DNA of 64,000 nt, from the NCBI GenBank assembly GCA_001599755.1, contig BCHX01000004.1, forward strand, positions 3,348,001-3,412,000. The letters run 5' to 3'. Below the pieces are notes generated by a model, which did no database searches, was not told where the DNA came from, and worked only from the letters and a program-made list of their open reading frames with translations. Positions 21,982 through 33,374 of this stretch are shown here, piece after piece. Source of the stretch: Gliomastix tumulicola. Lineage: Eukaryota; Ascomycota; Sordariomycetes; Hypocreales; Bionectriaceae. The translations under genes were made by a program, and so were the position numbers. Numbering within the stretch: position 1 is the stretch's first letter; each line of letters starts with the position of its first letter.

Positions 21982-24900
21982 CTACTCGTTGCTGAGCAGT
22001 TCCTCGGTCTCGTCATGCATCATCGAGTCGTCGTCGAACCTAGAGGTTGCTCTTATGTTAGTCTCTCTCTCTCTTCTTGCCACTCACCTCCCCGAGGACT
22101 GAGGGGATCGATCCAACGGACGGCGGAATAGAGGCTCATCTGCTTACCCTTTCTCACCAACGATAAGTTTGGTATACTTCTCTAGCTCTTCGAGCTGAGC
22201 AACACAACCCGTGAGACTCTCCTTGTAGGAATAACTGTATATATCTGCCCACCTCCTGTGTTCCGGGAGACTCGTCGTATCCCCCAGTGCCGCCATCTCC
22301 CTCTCCAGCTCCAGCGTCCGCACGAGCAGCGTCTTCCTGGCGGCGGCCCCGCTGGGCAGGTACCGCGGCACGGGACGCTTCGAGCGCAGGGCGCCCGCGA
22401 GGATGTACAGGTTGCCCAGCAGCGCGGCGATGGCGTCGCGGCGGTAGCCGAGGAGCTTCTCGGCCGCCTGCTCGTTGTCGCGGATGTAGTCTGGGTTGTA
22501 GAAGATGGCGGACTGGCGGACGGCGATGAGGTAGTCGAGGAAGCGCTCGCAGGCGTCGGCGAGGGCCGAGTACGGGATGGGATCGAAGGGGCCGCGGAGT
22601 CGGATCTCGTGACGGGTGAGGACCTGGATGAGGTTTCGGTTAGGGTCAAAGAGCTCCAGGGACTGAGGCTGCGGACATACGATGAGTTGTCTGATCCTGA
22701 CGAAGCCCTCTCTAAGGCGACCTTCAAGGATCTCGGACCTGTGGACGTCTTCTTTGGTGGGTTCTTTGCCTTGGTCGAAGTATACGTACTTGGCTACGAC
22801 ACCTAGAATAAAGTCAGTGACGAGGGTGATGTGGTTTCGAGGCAGACGGCAGGGCTCACTTCTGTAGATGACACTCATGAAGAAGAGCATCGACGAGAGG
22901 GCAAACCGAAGTTCATGCCTTGCAACAAACGGCCAAATAACCCAGTTGACGACAATGGGCACGGCCGTCCCAACGAAGAAAGATACGCCTTTGGCAACGG
23001 CGAGCACAGTCGTAGACGAATCGTCTGCTTGGTTCTGGAGACCGAGAGAGATCACCGAGAAGGATATGCAACCGACCAGTCCCGATCGCTACGTCATGGG
23101 ATTAGCCAAGCACGGCGAACTCTCCGAGTGGTAGGAGTACTTACCGGATGGGAGCTGTGAATGAAGCGATGAAGCATGGGAATCATGAAGATGGCAGCGA
23201 ACACGGCTAGGACATAGGGATTGCCTCTCCCGGCCGCAAAAGCAGCTCCGCTCCAGACAGCGCCGAGAATTGCACAAAAGGACCTAACAATGAGGTCTTG
23301 CACGTTACCACCCGTTCTGGGATGGATCATGATCCAGCTCATAGATACAGCCCACCAAGCATCATAACGATCCCACCAGTCTGTCCCGTCTAGGTATGAC
23401 GGCACCGACAGGAGCGACGTTACCAGGCAGGCCTTGAAGGCGTACCGACTTTCAAACCCCTGGAGGCGGTGTAAGACGCGCCAGATCTTGTAGCCAAGAG
23501 CATCCCTCTTGGAGCCATCTCTCTCCTCCTCCTGCTGAGGTGGGAGGTCCTTGTCTGCATCAAACGTGGGTGCAGTTTGCTCCTTGCTGTCGGCGCTAGG
23601 ATCTGGCGTGCCAGGTCGGGTCCTGGCTGATGGCATGTGATCACGGGCTGTGATCTTGTCGAGCAGCTCTCTGATCTCGCCAAATGTGATGTGATAGGAG
23701 CCCGCTGTGATACCCCCACGATCATGGCGCACCTGTTTATTGGTCCGATGGAGGGCTTTTCGAAGGGGATAACTCGGGAGGTGAAGCTGCGGCCAGTCGG
23801 ACTGATGCTGCATGCAGTCTACCTTCTCCAAGAGGCACTGAACATGCGAGGCTAGCTCGCGGATACCTCGTGCAAAGACAAAGAGGCGGACTACATCCGG
23901 ATCCTTGATCGACGAGAGCGGGAGGTCGCCAGAGTTGAGGATGGAAGTCTCGGCAACGTCAAAGGCGGCGAGGGACAGCTTCAGACGGACCTGAATAGGT
24001 CCAACCTCGGAAGGAATGTCAGAGGGAGGCCCAAGGTGTGCACGATACCCAGAGAGTCCCATCAACGCGGCGTCGCTGCGAGAGAGAGCCTCCCTGATGC
24101 AGTCGAGGATGTCTCGAGCGGGGGATGATAACGAGCGAGCGACTCTCTGCAATGGGTCCTCGTGGAGCGTCGGCTTTTCAACAATAACTGGACTCTGAGA
24201 GCCGTCAGGGGTTGACGCAGGCGGATGGATGTTGATCTGGATTGTATCGTCTGAGTTCTCGTTGAAGAGAGCCGTTTCGGTCTCTAGTGAGTGTAGTCCT
24301 CGGATAATATCCAGCATGATATTGCGTAAGTCTTTCACGTCCGCTGGGCGAAATCTAGTGACGGTCAGGTCTATTCGCATATCGCGGTAGGCCGTGGACA
24401 CGTCGATGTACGCCTGAGCAAGCTTTCTGTGTAGTCTGGCGTCTCGGCCTCGCGGTATCGAGAGAGCATCCTGGTGAGACAGACAGTCAGCTTTACCTCA
24501 GCTATGGCATGGTCTGCCGTGTGACCTGCGTCCACCCCATCTTTGATAGACAGACCTGAGCAACATTGAAGAAATCATGAATCGTTATGGCCAATGGCCT
24601 CGCACCGGCATCGGGAAATATGACACAGTTGACGACCAGTGCAATGGCCTGGCCCAAGACCCAGGGAACTCCGTAGCTCCTCAACTTGGGCCACTCTACG
24701 GTTCGGGCACTCGTCTCAGCCAGCGTGGTAAAGGTGATGGCGACTCCGGCGCAGAGCACGCCTTGATAGAACCGCACGGCAAACGATCGCATGAAGGCTA
24801 TCACGAACATGAACAGAGCGAGGAAGAGGGCGAGAATGCCTCCGTAGCCGGCACTCGCAGCCAGAGTTGACGTAGAGAGTAGCAGGCCAATGACGCCCCA

Positions 24901-25470
24901 GCCGAGACCAGCGGCAGTGCCGACTGTCGTTTGAACGGCGCCGTCAATTTGCGAGCCGACGGTACGCGCTGGGTGGTTGATGATAGTAGACACGACCATG
25001 ACGTAGCTGTATCTGCCCAGCCAGTCGCGGGAGGCTGGGATGAGACAGAGGACGTAGGCGATGAAGAACGCGAGGAAGGCCTTGGCCAACCGTATGCCGG
25101 ACCTTGTCGTCAGGATCTCCGTCACCGCCCTGGTGATCTTGCGCCACTGCTGCTCAGCGTATTGTCTGGGATACAACGGTGATACGTCGTGGCCAAACTC
25201 GTCAGGCAATGTCAGCCTGGCCTGCTCCCTGAGCTCCTCGACATTGAGCGGCGAGGGCTTGAGGAAGAAGGCGTCGAAGAAGCCTTCCCTGATCTCAGAC
25301 ACGCCATAGGTGTCCGTGTCCATCTTATCATCGGAAACCATCTGCTGTATCTGCGCGATGCTGGTAGTCGAGCTCGACCTGCTGCCGAGGTTTGGTCTCC
25401 GCTGGACAAGATAGTTCTTGTCCAAGGGCGGCGGCGGCCCATGTTGGCTCTGGCTGGACGAGGCCATCAT
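21982..25470 (-). CDS. large FUSC/Bre4-like membrane protein (DUF2421 type)
   Basis: This belongs to the fungal family of putative transporters related to yeast Bre4 and to bacterial FUSC/aromatic acid exporters; the substrate is unknown. Five exons (25470-24556, 24470-23145, 23088-22860, 22802-22148, 22039-21982) give about 1060 residues. Two membrane blocks are visible. Block 1, residues about 120-300, contains AKAFLAFFIAYVLCLI, YVMVVSTIINHPARTVGSQIDG, WGVIGLLL, ILALFLALFMFVIAFM and GVPWVLGQAIALVVNCVIFP. Block 2, about 610-800, contains CLVTSLLSVP, AWWAVSMSWIMIHPRTGGN and later GVSFFVGTAVPIVVNWVIWP. A charged linker separates them. The C-terminal half is the DUF2421-like cytosolic domain, ending in an acidic tail. 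The fourth exon junction removes a 57-nt intron that is also an open frame, so splicing there is inferred from GTGAGC/CTGAC/CTAG signals. The annotation is firm as to family, not function. Confidence 0.87.
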
Positions 25471-26125
25471 AGCGAAGGGAAACGAGAGTCACAGACACCG
25501 GACCAGCCGTAGTGTAAAACGAGTGTGCATGCTTGGTGATGTGATGCGAAGCAAGCCGGACTGGGAGAGCAGATTTGCCCAGCCAGCGAAAAGTGAGGTT
25601 AGACACAAGCGTGTCACCCGCTTCCCCCAATAGCCCGTGATAGTACTAGTGCTATAGCTACCTACGGTAGTTTATCGCATCGTATGCAGAGTGAGATCAC
25701 GCCCGCAGATCCTCTACACCCTCGCTGCTAGATCGGGCTGCAATGCGACGCACTGGAACGCCATGGGAAGTGGGGGAATGAAGCACGAGACCATGCTCCT
25801 CCACTGGAACTGTCGCCGTCTCTGTTTCGAGGTGGGGGACTGACTGAAGAATGAGGGGAGCAGGAAGAGCCGTGGGAGGAGCTGCATCATGGGACAAGCA
25901 AGCCATTGGAGCGTCCAGAGGTTGGGTGGGAGGGAGGACGCTCCACATGTCACGTGAGCCAACTTCCCCCAGACCGGGATTTCCTCCGGTCCGAGCCTCT
26001 ACTAGCTGTCCCAAGAGTCGCCCGTACCTCAATCCAACCCTCAACACCCGCCCTCGCAGCACCGATCTCTGCCATTGGGCACCCAAACCACCACATACGA
26101 ACGATACAACGCACAAAGGCCAACA
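25471..26125. other. divergent intergenic region, FUSC-like / complex I ESSS subunit
   Basis: This 655-bp region lies between two divergent starts. Open frames present in it have no family match and overlap antisense to one another. A short AT-rich palindromic stretch, gtactagtgctatagctacc, lies near 25642-25661. I see no other feature. Confidence 0.4.
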
Positions 26126-26688
26126 ATGGTCTACGCCCGCCAAGCCGCACGCTCCGTGCGCTGCGTCCGCCAGCCCACAGCAACCGCCACGACCTCCAGC
26201 AGAGCCTTCTCCCTGACGGCCCGACGACAAGGCGGCGGCGGCCAGCAGTACGATCCTCCCACCGGGTGGCTGTGGGGAGTCAAGCCCGGCGAGAAGTCTG
26301 AGGCCGAGGGGTGGGAGTGGCCCATGATCATCTTCGGCGGCAGCCTGGTCGCCACCGGCATCGCGCTCGCCTTCAAGCCCGACACAACGTGAGCCCTTCC
26401 CTGCGACGTGTTCGAGTCAACAAACACGCCCATAGACCGATCCGGTGCCTGTTTCTATCGATCTTGCGCGAATTCGTATGCGAAAGGACGGCACGGGAGG
26501 AGTCCTGGGGTGTCAATTCCCCCTATCATATCCCCACGCACCTCTGCGTCATTTTGCTTCAATAGAGTACCAGCTTGCTAACCACCAATTCTCCTCGCAG
26601 TGTTTCGACCTGGGCTCTGGAGGAGGCCCGGAGGAGGTTAGAGGCCGAGGGCATCCTGCCCGACCCCAGCAACGAGAAGAAGGATTAG
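26126..26688 (+). CDS. NADH:ubiquinone oxidoreductase ESSS subunit (NDUFB11 type)
   Basis: This is an accessory single-span subunit of the membrane arm of respiratory complex I in the mitochondrial inner membrane. Exons 26126-26388 and 26601-26688 join across a 212-nt intron, the longest coding intron in the window, to give 116 residues. The N-terminal 35 residues are basic and S/T/A-rich (a presequence ending near RAFSLTARR). Family features follow: DPPTGWLWGVKPGEKSEAEGWEW, the membrane segment MIIFGGSLVATGIALAF and the C-terminal TWALEEARRRLEAEG. The exon 2 acceptor was chosen because it restores VSTWALEEAR in frame. The assignment rests on the PTGWLWGVKPG and WALEEA signatures. Confidence 0.9.
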
Positions 26689-27169
26689 AGCGAAGTTCGC
26701 AGGGACCGCGGCATGATGGAAATGGAAACACAATAATTGGCACTGTCCTCGAAGGAGGGTTGACTGGAACCCGCATCAAACGTGTATATTGACCGACTCT
26801 CTTGCCATTCGAGTGCAGACACTCGTCGGTTGTCTCACCAATTTAGAATTTCTTTATGTTTTTCTTTGATCAAACGGTCTGCGTCGTACAGCGACGCGCT
26901 CCTCATCTGTGACGTCCGTCTACTGTTGCCTTAACTACGGAGCGCCGACCGGACGATAGAAGACCCTAATGAGTCATTATCAAGACAGTTAGGGAGATTT
27001 TCTGATAATGGATTTGTTCTGATATGGAATTGTTCTGGTAATTTGGCCATTTTCCCTCCCAATCTGACAAGAGCAGACAACAGTACTCGAAGCTCTATGT
27101 AAATCAAACAAACAGCTACGCTATAGCAGGACAAGTCTTTTCCATAAACGTGGGAAATGATGAATCTAT
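26689..27169. other. convergent 3' region, complex I subunit / aminotransferase
   Basis: This 481-bp AT-rich stretch lies between two converging stop codons and should contain both 3' UTRs and polyadenylation signals. No gene is visible. Confidence 0.45.
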
Positions 27170-28536
27170 CTAATTGGGGTGAACGTAGCTCCACTCATGA
27201 GCCTCCTCGCCGTACTGGATGCCCTCGATCCAGTTCTTCATCCGGAGAGCGATCTCGCCCGACTCCTCCGTCTCCTTGAGGCCGCAGTCGACCGTCTCGC
27301 CGTTCCAGGCGATCTTGCGGATGGGGCTGACGATGGCGGCGGTGCCGGCGCCGAAGGCCTCGACCAGGCGGCCCTCCTTGGAGGCCTCGGCGAGCTCGCG
27401 CATGGTGTACTTGCGTTCGCTGATCTTGTAGCCCTCGGGGGCGAGGCGCTCGCGGGCGAGGGCGAGGACGGAGTCGCGGGTGACGCCCTCGAGGATGGTG
27501 CCGTCGAGGGGCGCGGTGACGAGCTCCTTCTGGCCCGTCTCCTTGTCCTTGAGCACGGCGAACATGTTCATCGTGCCGACCTCGGTGACGTACTGCTCCT
27601 CGCCAAAGAGCCACAGGTTCTGCTGGTGGCCGCGCGAGGCGGCCTCGCGCTGGGGCACGATGCAGGGGGCGTAGTTGGCGCCGAGCTTCTTGTCGCCGAC
27701 GCCGCCGGGCCACGCGCGCACGGCGTAGTCGGTCGCCTCGAGCGAGACGGCCTTGAAGCCCGTCGGGTAATAGGGCCCGACGGGCGACGCGATGACGTAC
27801 AGCAGCGCGGAGCCCGGCTCGCCGACGCCGAGCGTCTTCTGCGTGCCGATGAGCGTCGGGCGCAGGTACAGCGAGTAGCCCTTCTTGGCCGGGATCTGGT
27901 GGCCGTCGACCTGGCAGAACTTGGAGATGAGGTTGATGAACTCGGCCGGCTCAAAGGTCGGCAGGGCGATGCGGGCCGCCGACTTGTTGAGGCGCGCCAT
28001 GTTCTTGTCCGGGCGGAAGAGGCGGACGGTGCCCGACTCGTCCTTGTAGGCCTTCATGCCCTCGAAGCAGGTGAAGGCGTAGTGGAGGACGCATGTCGCG
28101 GGGTCCAGCGAGAGGTTCTGGTAGGGGACGATCTTGGGCGCCAGCCAGCCGTCCCGGTTGTTCCACTCGATGGTGAGCATGTGGTCTGTTGTTCAAGGCG
28201 TCCCGGTTAGCAAGCGCGCATACAAACGGAACCCCAACAATCCGGCGACGCAGACAGCTTCTTCACTCCCGTCTGTCGCATTGCCATTGCCCGCCTGCCA
28301 GCACACGTACCGGTGAACTCCCTCCCGAAGACAAGGTCCTCAGGCTTGCTGATGGCCTTGGGAGTCGTAGTCTTGGTGATCTCCAGCTTGCTCGAGTCGA
28401 GCGCGGCGAGCTTGGGCGCCGCCGCACCCTCAAGCTTGACGCTGTAGTAACGCGAGGCGGCATAGCACGTCGGGAGCGCTCGCATAGACCTGACGGCCCC
28501 TCTCAAAGGGGCCTGGGCCCGAAGAAGAGATCGCAT
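27170..28536 (-). CDS. BAT1: branched-chain amino acid aminotransferase, mitochondrial type
   Basis: This PLP enzyme (class IV fold) interconverts leucine, isoleucine and valine with their 2-oxo acids, using glutamate/2-oxoglutarate. Exons 28536-28311 and 28185-27170 give 413 residues. The N-terminal 30 residues are rich in R, A and S without acidic residues, a likely mitochondrial presequence, so this is the Bat1-type paralogue. Conserved blocks include HYAFTCFEGMKAYK, RPDKNMARLN, SLYLRPTLIGT, the catalytic lysine within GDKKLGANYAP near residue 240, EVGTMNMF, and the PLP-phosphate region DGTILEGVTRDSVL and FGAGTAAIVSPI. The coding region is very GC-rich at third positions. The upstream region has matching Leu3- and Gcn4-type sites. 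Confidence 0.97.
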
Positions 28537-29637
28537 GGCGCAGCAGACCGAGGTTTATACTCTCTCGTTCTTGTCTCTGATTTGGATTCAACGTCGCGCG
28601 GGCGGGCGAAGGGTCACGACGGAGGGCAGCGGGCTTGGGAATTAAAGAAGGGTAAACAGCTGCAGGATTAGGCGCTGCGTTTTAAGTGCTGGTCAAAGTC
28701 CCGTCCTCGGAGCTTACGGTTAGTCGAGGATTCAACACGGCCAACCCCCAGTCATTGTGGTCCCAGAAAGCGGATTTCCATGTTTACTAGGCATTTGGAA
28801 GCTGTATCTAGCCTAATTATCACTTTATCATTGGCTTGTAGCCTCAACGACTCGACTTTGCGGTGCCTGAAGGGCGTCGAGCATCAGCGTGTCGGGGCCG
28901 CATCGGAGGCTAAAATACAGGGTCCTCGCGGCGGTTTAGAGGGGTTCAGGTACCAAGCACGATGGCTTTTTTTTTTTTTTTCTGCAGTTGAACTCTATTT
29001 GAGTCATGCTCGACGGTCCGCCCTTTCCTAGTCAATTGAGTCTTCAGCCTGCTTTATCATCGACAATATACCATCTCCGTATCCATCATGCATATTTCGC
29101 TATCCAGGTACCAGGTGCCTGGGCTGACAATCTCCCACGTCCTCCGAGAAGCGGAGGAATTCCGGTGCCGGTTTACTCCTCCTCCCGCCGCGAGTGGCCG
29201 TAGGTAGCCGCTGCTCTTATTCTGACTACCCTACACTCGTTTCAGCCTTGCTCAGCCACAGGTCCCTGGAACCCCAGCCACATGCAGACGAGACGCCAAG
29301 ATGTCCATTCCGTGATGATGCCAGCCAGGATACGGTATCCGTATGTACATATCAGCAACTAATCGACCCGCGACCTTCGAGAAGCCGGACGAGTCTTGGT
29401 TACTCTCCTCAATTATACATAAAATCTATCCATCTTGAATTACACGCCATTCCTAATCACCTGGTCCCTCCGACACCGTCGCTGCTCGTCGTGATATCTT
29501 TTATTAGACAGCTCATCCCCACCATCGATTGCGCGTAAACGAACATCTCCCTCCCCTCGCCCATCTATAAGACTCGCTATGCCACGACTGCCCCTCGATC
29601 CAATCCCGCCCTGAACTGCCCCTCCGACCGACCGATC
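28537..29637. promoter_or_regulatory. divergent promoter, BAT1 / SCYL2-like
   Basis: This 1.1-kb region has a perfect CCGGTGCCGG (Leu3 consensus CCGGNNCCGG) at 29162-29171, a perfect TGAGTCA (Gcn4/Cpc1 consensus TGASTCA) at 29000-29006 and a 15-nt T run at 28967-28981. The sites are 626 and 464 bp upstream of the BAT1 ATG. Both regulators are established activators of branched-chain amino acid genes in fungi; binding here is inferred. Confidence 0.65.
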
Positions 29638-32600
29638 ATGTTTTCCTCGGCGCTCAAATCCATATCGGCCACGAACATCACCGCCAACTACTCCATCTCG
29701 TCCGCCCCGACGTCCACGGCCGGCCCGTGGAAGATCTACGACGCCAAGAAGAAGTCGACGGGCAAGGCGTACAGCGTCTTCGTCTTCGAGCGCAAGTCCC
29801 TGGACAGCCATGGCGCGTCGCTGGGCCGGTCCGGCGGCGGTGGCGGCTCGTCCTTCAAGCGCACCGTCGAGGAGGTGGTCGAGAGGCTGAAGAAGGAGGC
29901 GTCGAGCCTCGCCAAGCTGAGGCACCCGAGCATCCTCGAGCTCGTCGAGCCGGTGGAGGACACGCGGGGCGGAGGGTTGCAGTTCGTCACGGAGGCGGTG
30001 ACGGCGTCGCTCTCGGGGGCGCTGCAGGAGAAGGATGACCAGGAGAGGTCTGGCGGGCCTGGCGGGCGCGGGAGCAGATATGTCACTGAGGATGCCAACG
30101 GCAACCGTCGGAGAAGGGAGATTGAAATCGACGAGCTCGAGATCCAGAAGGGGTTGTTGCAGATCAGCAAGGCGCTCGAGTTTCTGCACGAGAATGCAGG
30201 GCTTGTGCATGGCAATCTGACTCCGGATGCCGTCCTTATTAACCAAAAGGCAAGTCGGGGGAATGCGCCTCAGTCTTGGGAGGCATCTATACTAACACAC
30301 TACTACAATAGTCGGACTGGAAGATCAGTGGCCTGGCCTTCTGCAGTCCGGTCGAAGGGTCCACGAAACCGACATCGATACAGGGCATCAATCTATACGA
30401 AGTGCTGAACTTGGACCCGAGGCTGCCCAAGTTCGTCCAGCTCGACCTCGACTACACCTCGCCCGACTTCGTGCTCGACAACAACATGACGGCCGCCGCC
30501 GACATGTTCTCCCTCGGCCTGCTCTCCGTCGCCTTATACAACTCCCCCCACCGCTCGCCGCTGGAGAGCCACGGCAGCGTGTCCTCCTATAAGCGGCTCT
30601 TCGCCTCGTCGTCCACGATCCCCTCGAGCTCGAACAAGTTCCTCTCGTCGCGCCCGCTCCCGAAGGACCTGTCGAGCCACGTCCTCCCGCGGCTCATCAC
30701 GCGGCGGCCCGCACAGCGCATGACGGCCAAGGAGTTTCAGGAGAGCGAGTTCTTCGACAACATCCTCGTCTCGACCATCCGCTTCCTCGATTCGTTCCCG
30801 GCCAAGACGCCCAACGAGAAGAGCCAGTTCATGCGCGGGCTCAACAAGGTCCTGCCGTCCTTCCCCAAGTCCGTCATCGAGAAGAAGGTCCTGCCGGCCC
30901 TGCTCGAGGAGCTCAAGGACAGGGAGCTGCTGTCTCTCATCCTGCAGAACGTCTTCAAGATCCTCGAGCTGCTCCCGTCGTCCAGGCGCGCCTTCAGCGA
31001 GAAGGTCCGGCCCGTGCTCAAGGAGATCTTCGTCGTCAAGGCCAAGACGGCGCAGCAGGAGAAGGACCCCCAGCGTGACGCCGGCCTGATGGTCTTCCTG
31101 GAGAAGCTCTCGGTGTGCGCGGACAACTCGTCAGGGAAGGAGTTCAAAGACGGTAAGCAGGCCACACAAGCAAAACCCCCTAATCGTGGCAAATAACCAT
31201 CCATACTGACTCCAACAACAACAGACATCTTCCCCGTGCTGCTGGCCGCCATCGAATGCCCGACGCACTCCATCATCGACGCCGCACTCAGAAGCCTCCC
31301 CGTCGTGCTCCCCGCCCTCGACTTCAGCACCATCAAGAACGAGCTCTTCCCCGTCGTCGCCGCCGTCTTCACCCGCACCAACAGCCTCGCCATCAAGGTC
31401 CGCGGCCTGCAGGCCTTCGTCATCCTCTGCGGCGGCTCGGCGGACGCGGCGGCCGACGACGGGCTCAACGGGCTCGCCGAGAAGAGCAAGACGACGTCGT
31501 CCTCGAGCGCGCTGGACAAGTACACCATGCAGGAGAAGATCGTGCCGCTGGTGCGCGGCATCAAGACCAAGGAGCCGGCCGTCATGATGGCGGCGCTCAA
31601 CGTGCTGCGCATCGTCGGCCAGGTCGCCGACTCGGACTTTGTCGCCATGGACGTCCTGCCCATCCTGTGGAGCATGAGCCTCGGCCCGCTGCTCGAGCTG
31701 AAGCAGTTCCGCACCTTCATGGACCTCATCAAGACGCTGTCGGCGCGCGTCGAGGAGGAGCAGAGCAAGAAGCTGCAGGAGCTGACGGGGTCCAACGGGA
31801 GCGCGGGCGCCGCCAACGAGGACTTCATGGCGTTTGGCGGCGTCACGGGCACGGCCTTTGACGCGGGCAGCGGAGGCGGCGCGACGGAAGACGACTTTGA
31901 GTCGCTCGTCAAGGGCAAGGGGAGCATTGGCGGCGGTGTAGGTGCCAGCAACGGCGGCTTCGGCAGCTGGGACGACAACACGCCCGGCCCCAGCCGCTCC
32001 CCGTCCTCGGCAGCACTAGGCACGGCAGCCTCCATCTCGAGAACCTCGACGAGCACACCCCAGACCCCGTCCTTCTCGTGGTCCACGCCGCCGCCGGCCC
32101 AGCCCCAGCCCCAGCAGACAACCGCCGCCAGAGCCCAGGCCAGCTTCCGCACCGTCACGCCGGACCTCGCCCGCTTCGAGACGCTCACCCCGTCCTCGAC
32201 GCAGTTCAGCCAGCCGCTGCGGCCGACACCGCCGCAGCAGCCGCACGTTCAACCTGCCGCTGCACCCTCCACGTCGATCAACTGGTCGTCTGCAGCTGCC
32301 ACGTCACCACCCGCCACGACCAGCTCGAACATGTGGGCATCCTCGACCACGCCCAACTACGGCTCCTCTGCCTTTGGCGGCATGAACAGCTCGACAACGA
32401 CGACGTCGTCAATACCGACGCGTCCGCCCCTCGGCACATCCAACAACTCCTCCTTCTCCTTGCCGCCGCCGCCCGGCGGTACAAACCCCGGCTTCAGCAT
32501 CGCGCCACCGCCGTCTTTCGCTCAGCCCCAGCAGCAGCAGCAGCCAAGACCACAGATGAACTGGGGCCAGCAGTCCTCGCTCAGCGGAGGAATGGCGAGC

Positions 32601-32723
32601 TCAAACAGCATGAAATCCATGATGGGCGGATCGATGCAGCAGCAACAGCAGCAGCAGCCGCCGCCGCAACCACCGCAACCTCAGCCAAGGTCAGGTCTAG
32701 ACAAGTACGAGAGCCTGATATGA
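29638..32723 (+). CDS. SCY1-like (SCYL2 type) pseudokinase
   Basis: SCYL2/Scy1 proteins are catalytically inactive kinases linked to clathrin-mediated traffic. Exons 29638-30249, 30312-31152 and 31225-32723 give 983 residues. The N-terminal kinase-like domain (about 1-330) lacks catalytic residues: the HRD loop reads LVHGNLTPDAVLI and the DFG position reads KISGLAFC, so it is a pseudokinase. A helical HEAT-like region follows (about 330-700; LPALLEELKDRELLSLILQNVFKILELL). The C-terminal 280 residues are G/S/P/Q-rich with polyglutamine runs and end in the conserved GLDKYESLI. The first intron has a GC donor (AAG then GCAAGT) with a normal AG acceptor; no nearby GT donor keeps the frame. Start context and the upstream stop support the ATG at 29638. 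Confidence 0.92.
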
Positions 32724-33049
32724 GAACCTGCCAACACACAACACCAAGATCCCCGCCACCGCCGACTTTAGAAATGTTAGGATGTACACATATAGTAGTT
32801 TACTCATCAAATACCCCCAAGTTTCAAAAATTGACCACGTCCCCTTTATCACGAGCCTCGTGGGCGTGTTGAAGTAATATTTCAAATGCAGATAGACATT
32901 CCATTGCTTAAGATATCTCCGTCTACCAAACTTCTAATCTAACAAACATCGTCTTCGTTTTCTCTAGCTTGAGAACATCCATTTCCCCCTTCGTCCTCCT
33001 TGAACTTCTTCCATTAGATACAGAGGCAAAAAAGAATTCGAGAGAAGAC

Positions 33050-33105
<56 letters not shown>

Positions 33106-33374
33106 CAAACAGTGACAGTCGTGTTCACTCCTAAACTCCATGTCGAGAAAGGGCAGTAAATCCAGTCATTCCAGAGTCCCCTGAACGCCTCGCACGAGAT
33201 GCCTCAAGGAGGATAGGATGATTGAATAGGCAGGCAATGAGAGATAGAGAGAGAGAGAGCGAGAAAACATAACAGATCGGCATGGTGAAATCAAACTAGC
33301 CTGGAAGGGTTGAACACACAAAACAGGCTTCGAGGTGTGCAATGTATCACAGTTCATCACTGATGGGCCGAGAC
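32724..33374. other. convergent 3' region with microsatellite
   Basis: This 651-bp stretch lies between the converging stops of the SCYL2-like and sirtuin genes. It holds the long AG repeat listed separately, plus a shorter AG tract at about 33245-33260. No gene is visible; open frames here are products of the repeat. Confidence 0.5.
33054..33103. repeat. (AG)25 microsatellite
   Basis: A pure 50-nt AG dinucleotide run, lying in the 3' region between two converging genes. It would be purine-rich in one transcript and pyrimidine-rich in the other. Confidence 0.97.

Noticed and set aside
22258..22806. Open frames antisense to the FUSC-like gene.
   Set aside because: Shadow frames of GC-rich coding sequence.
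27179..28210. Long open frame antisense to the branched-chain aminotransferase (343 codons, plus strand).
   Set aside because: It is the mirror of a GC-rich coding region with low-complexity A/D/E/L/V composition; the sense frame has full family motifs.
30737..32188. 483-codon frame antisense to the SCYL2-like gene.
   Set aside because: Low-complexity shadow of the coding strand; no motif or intron structure supports it.
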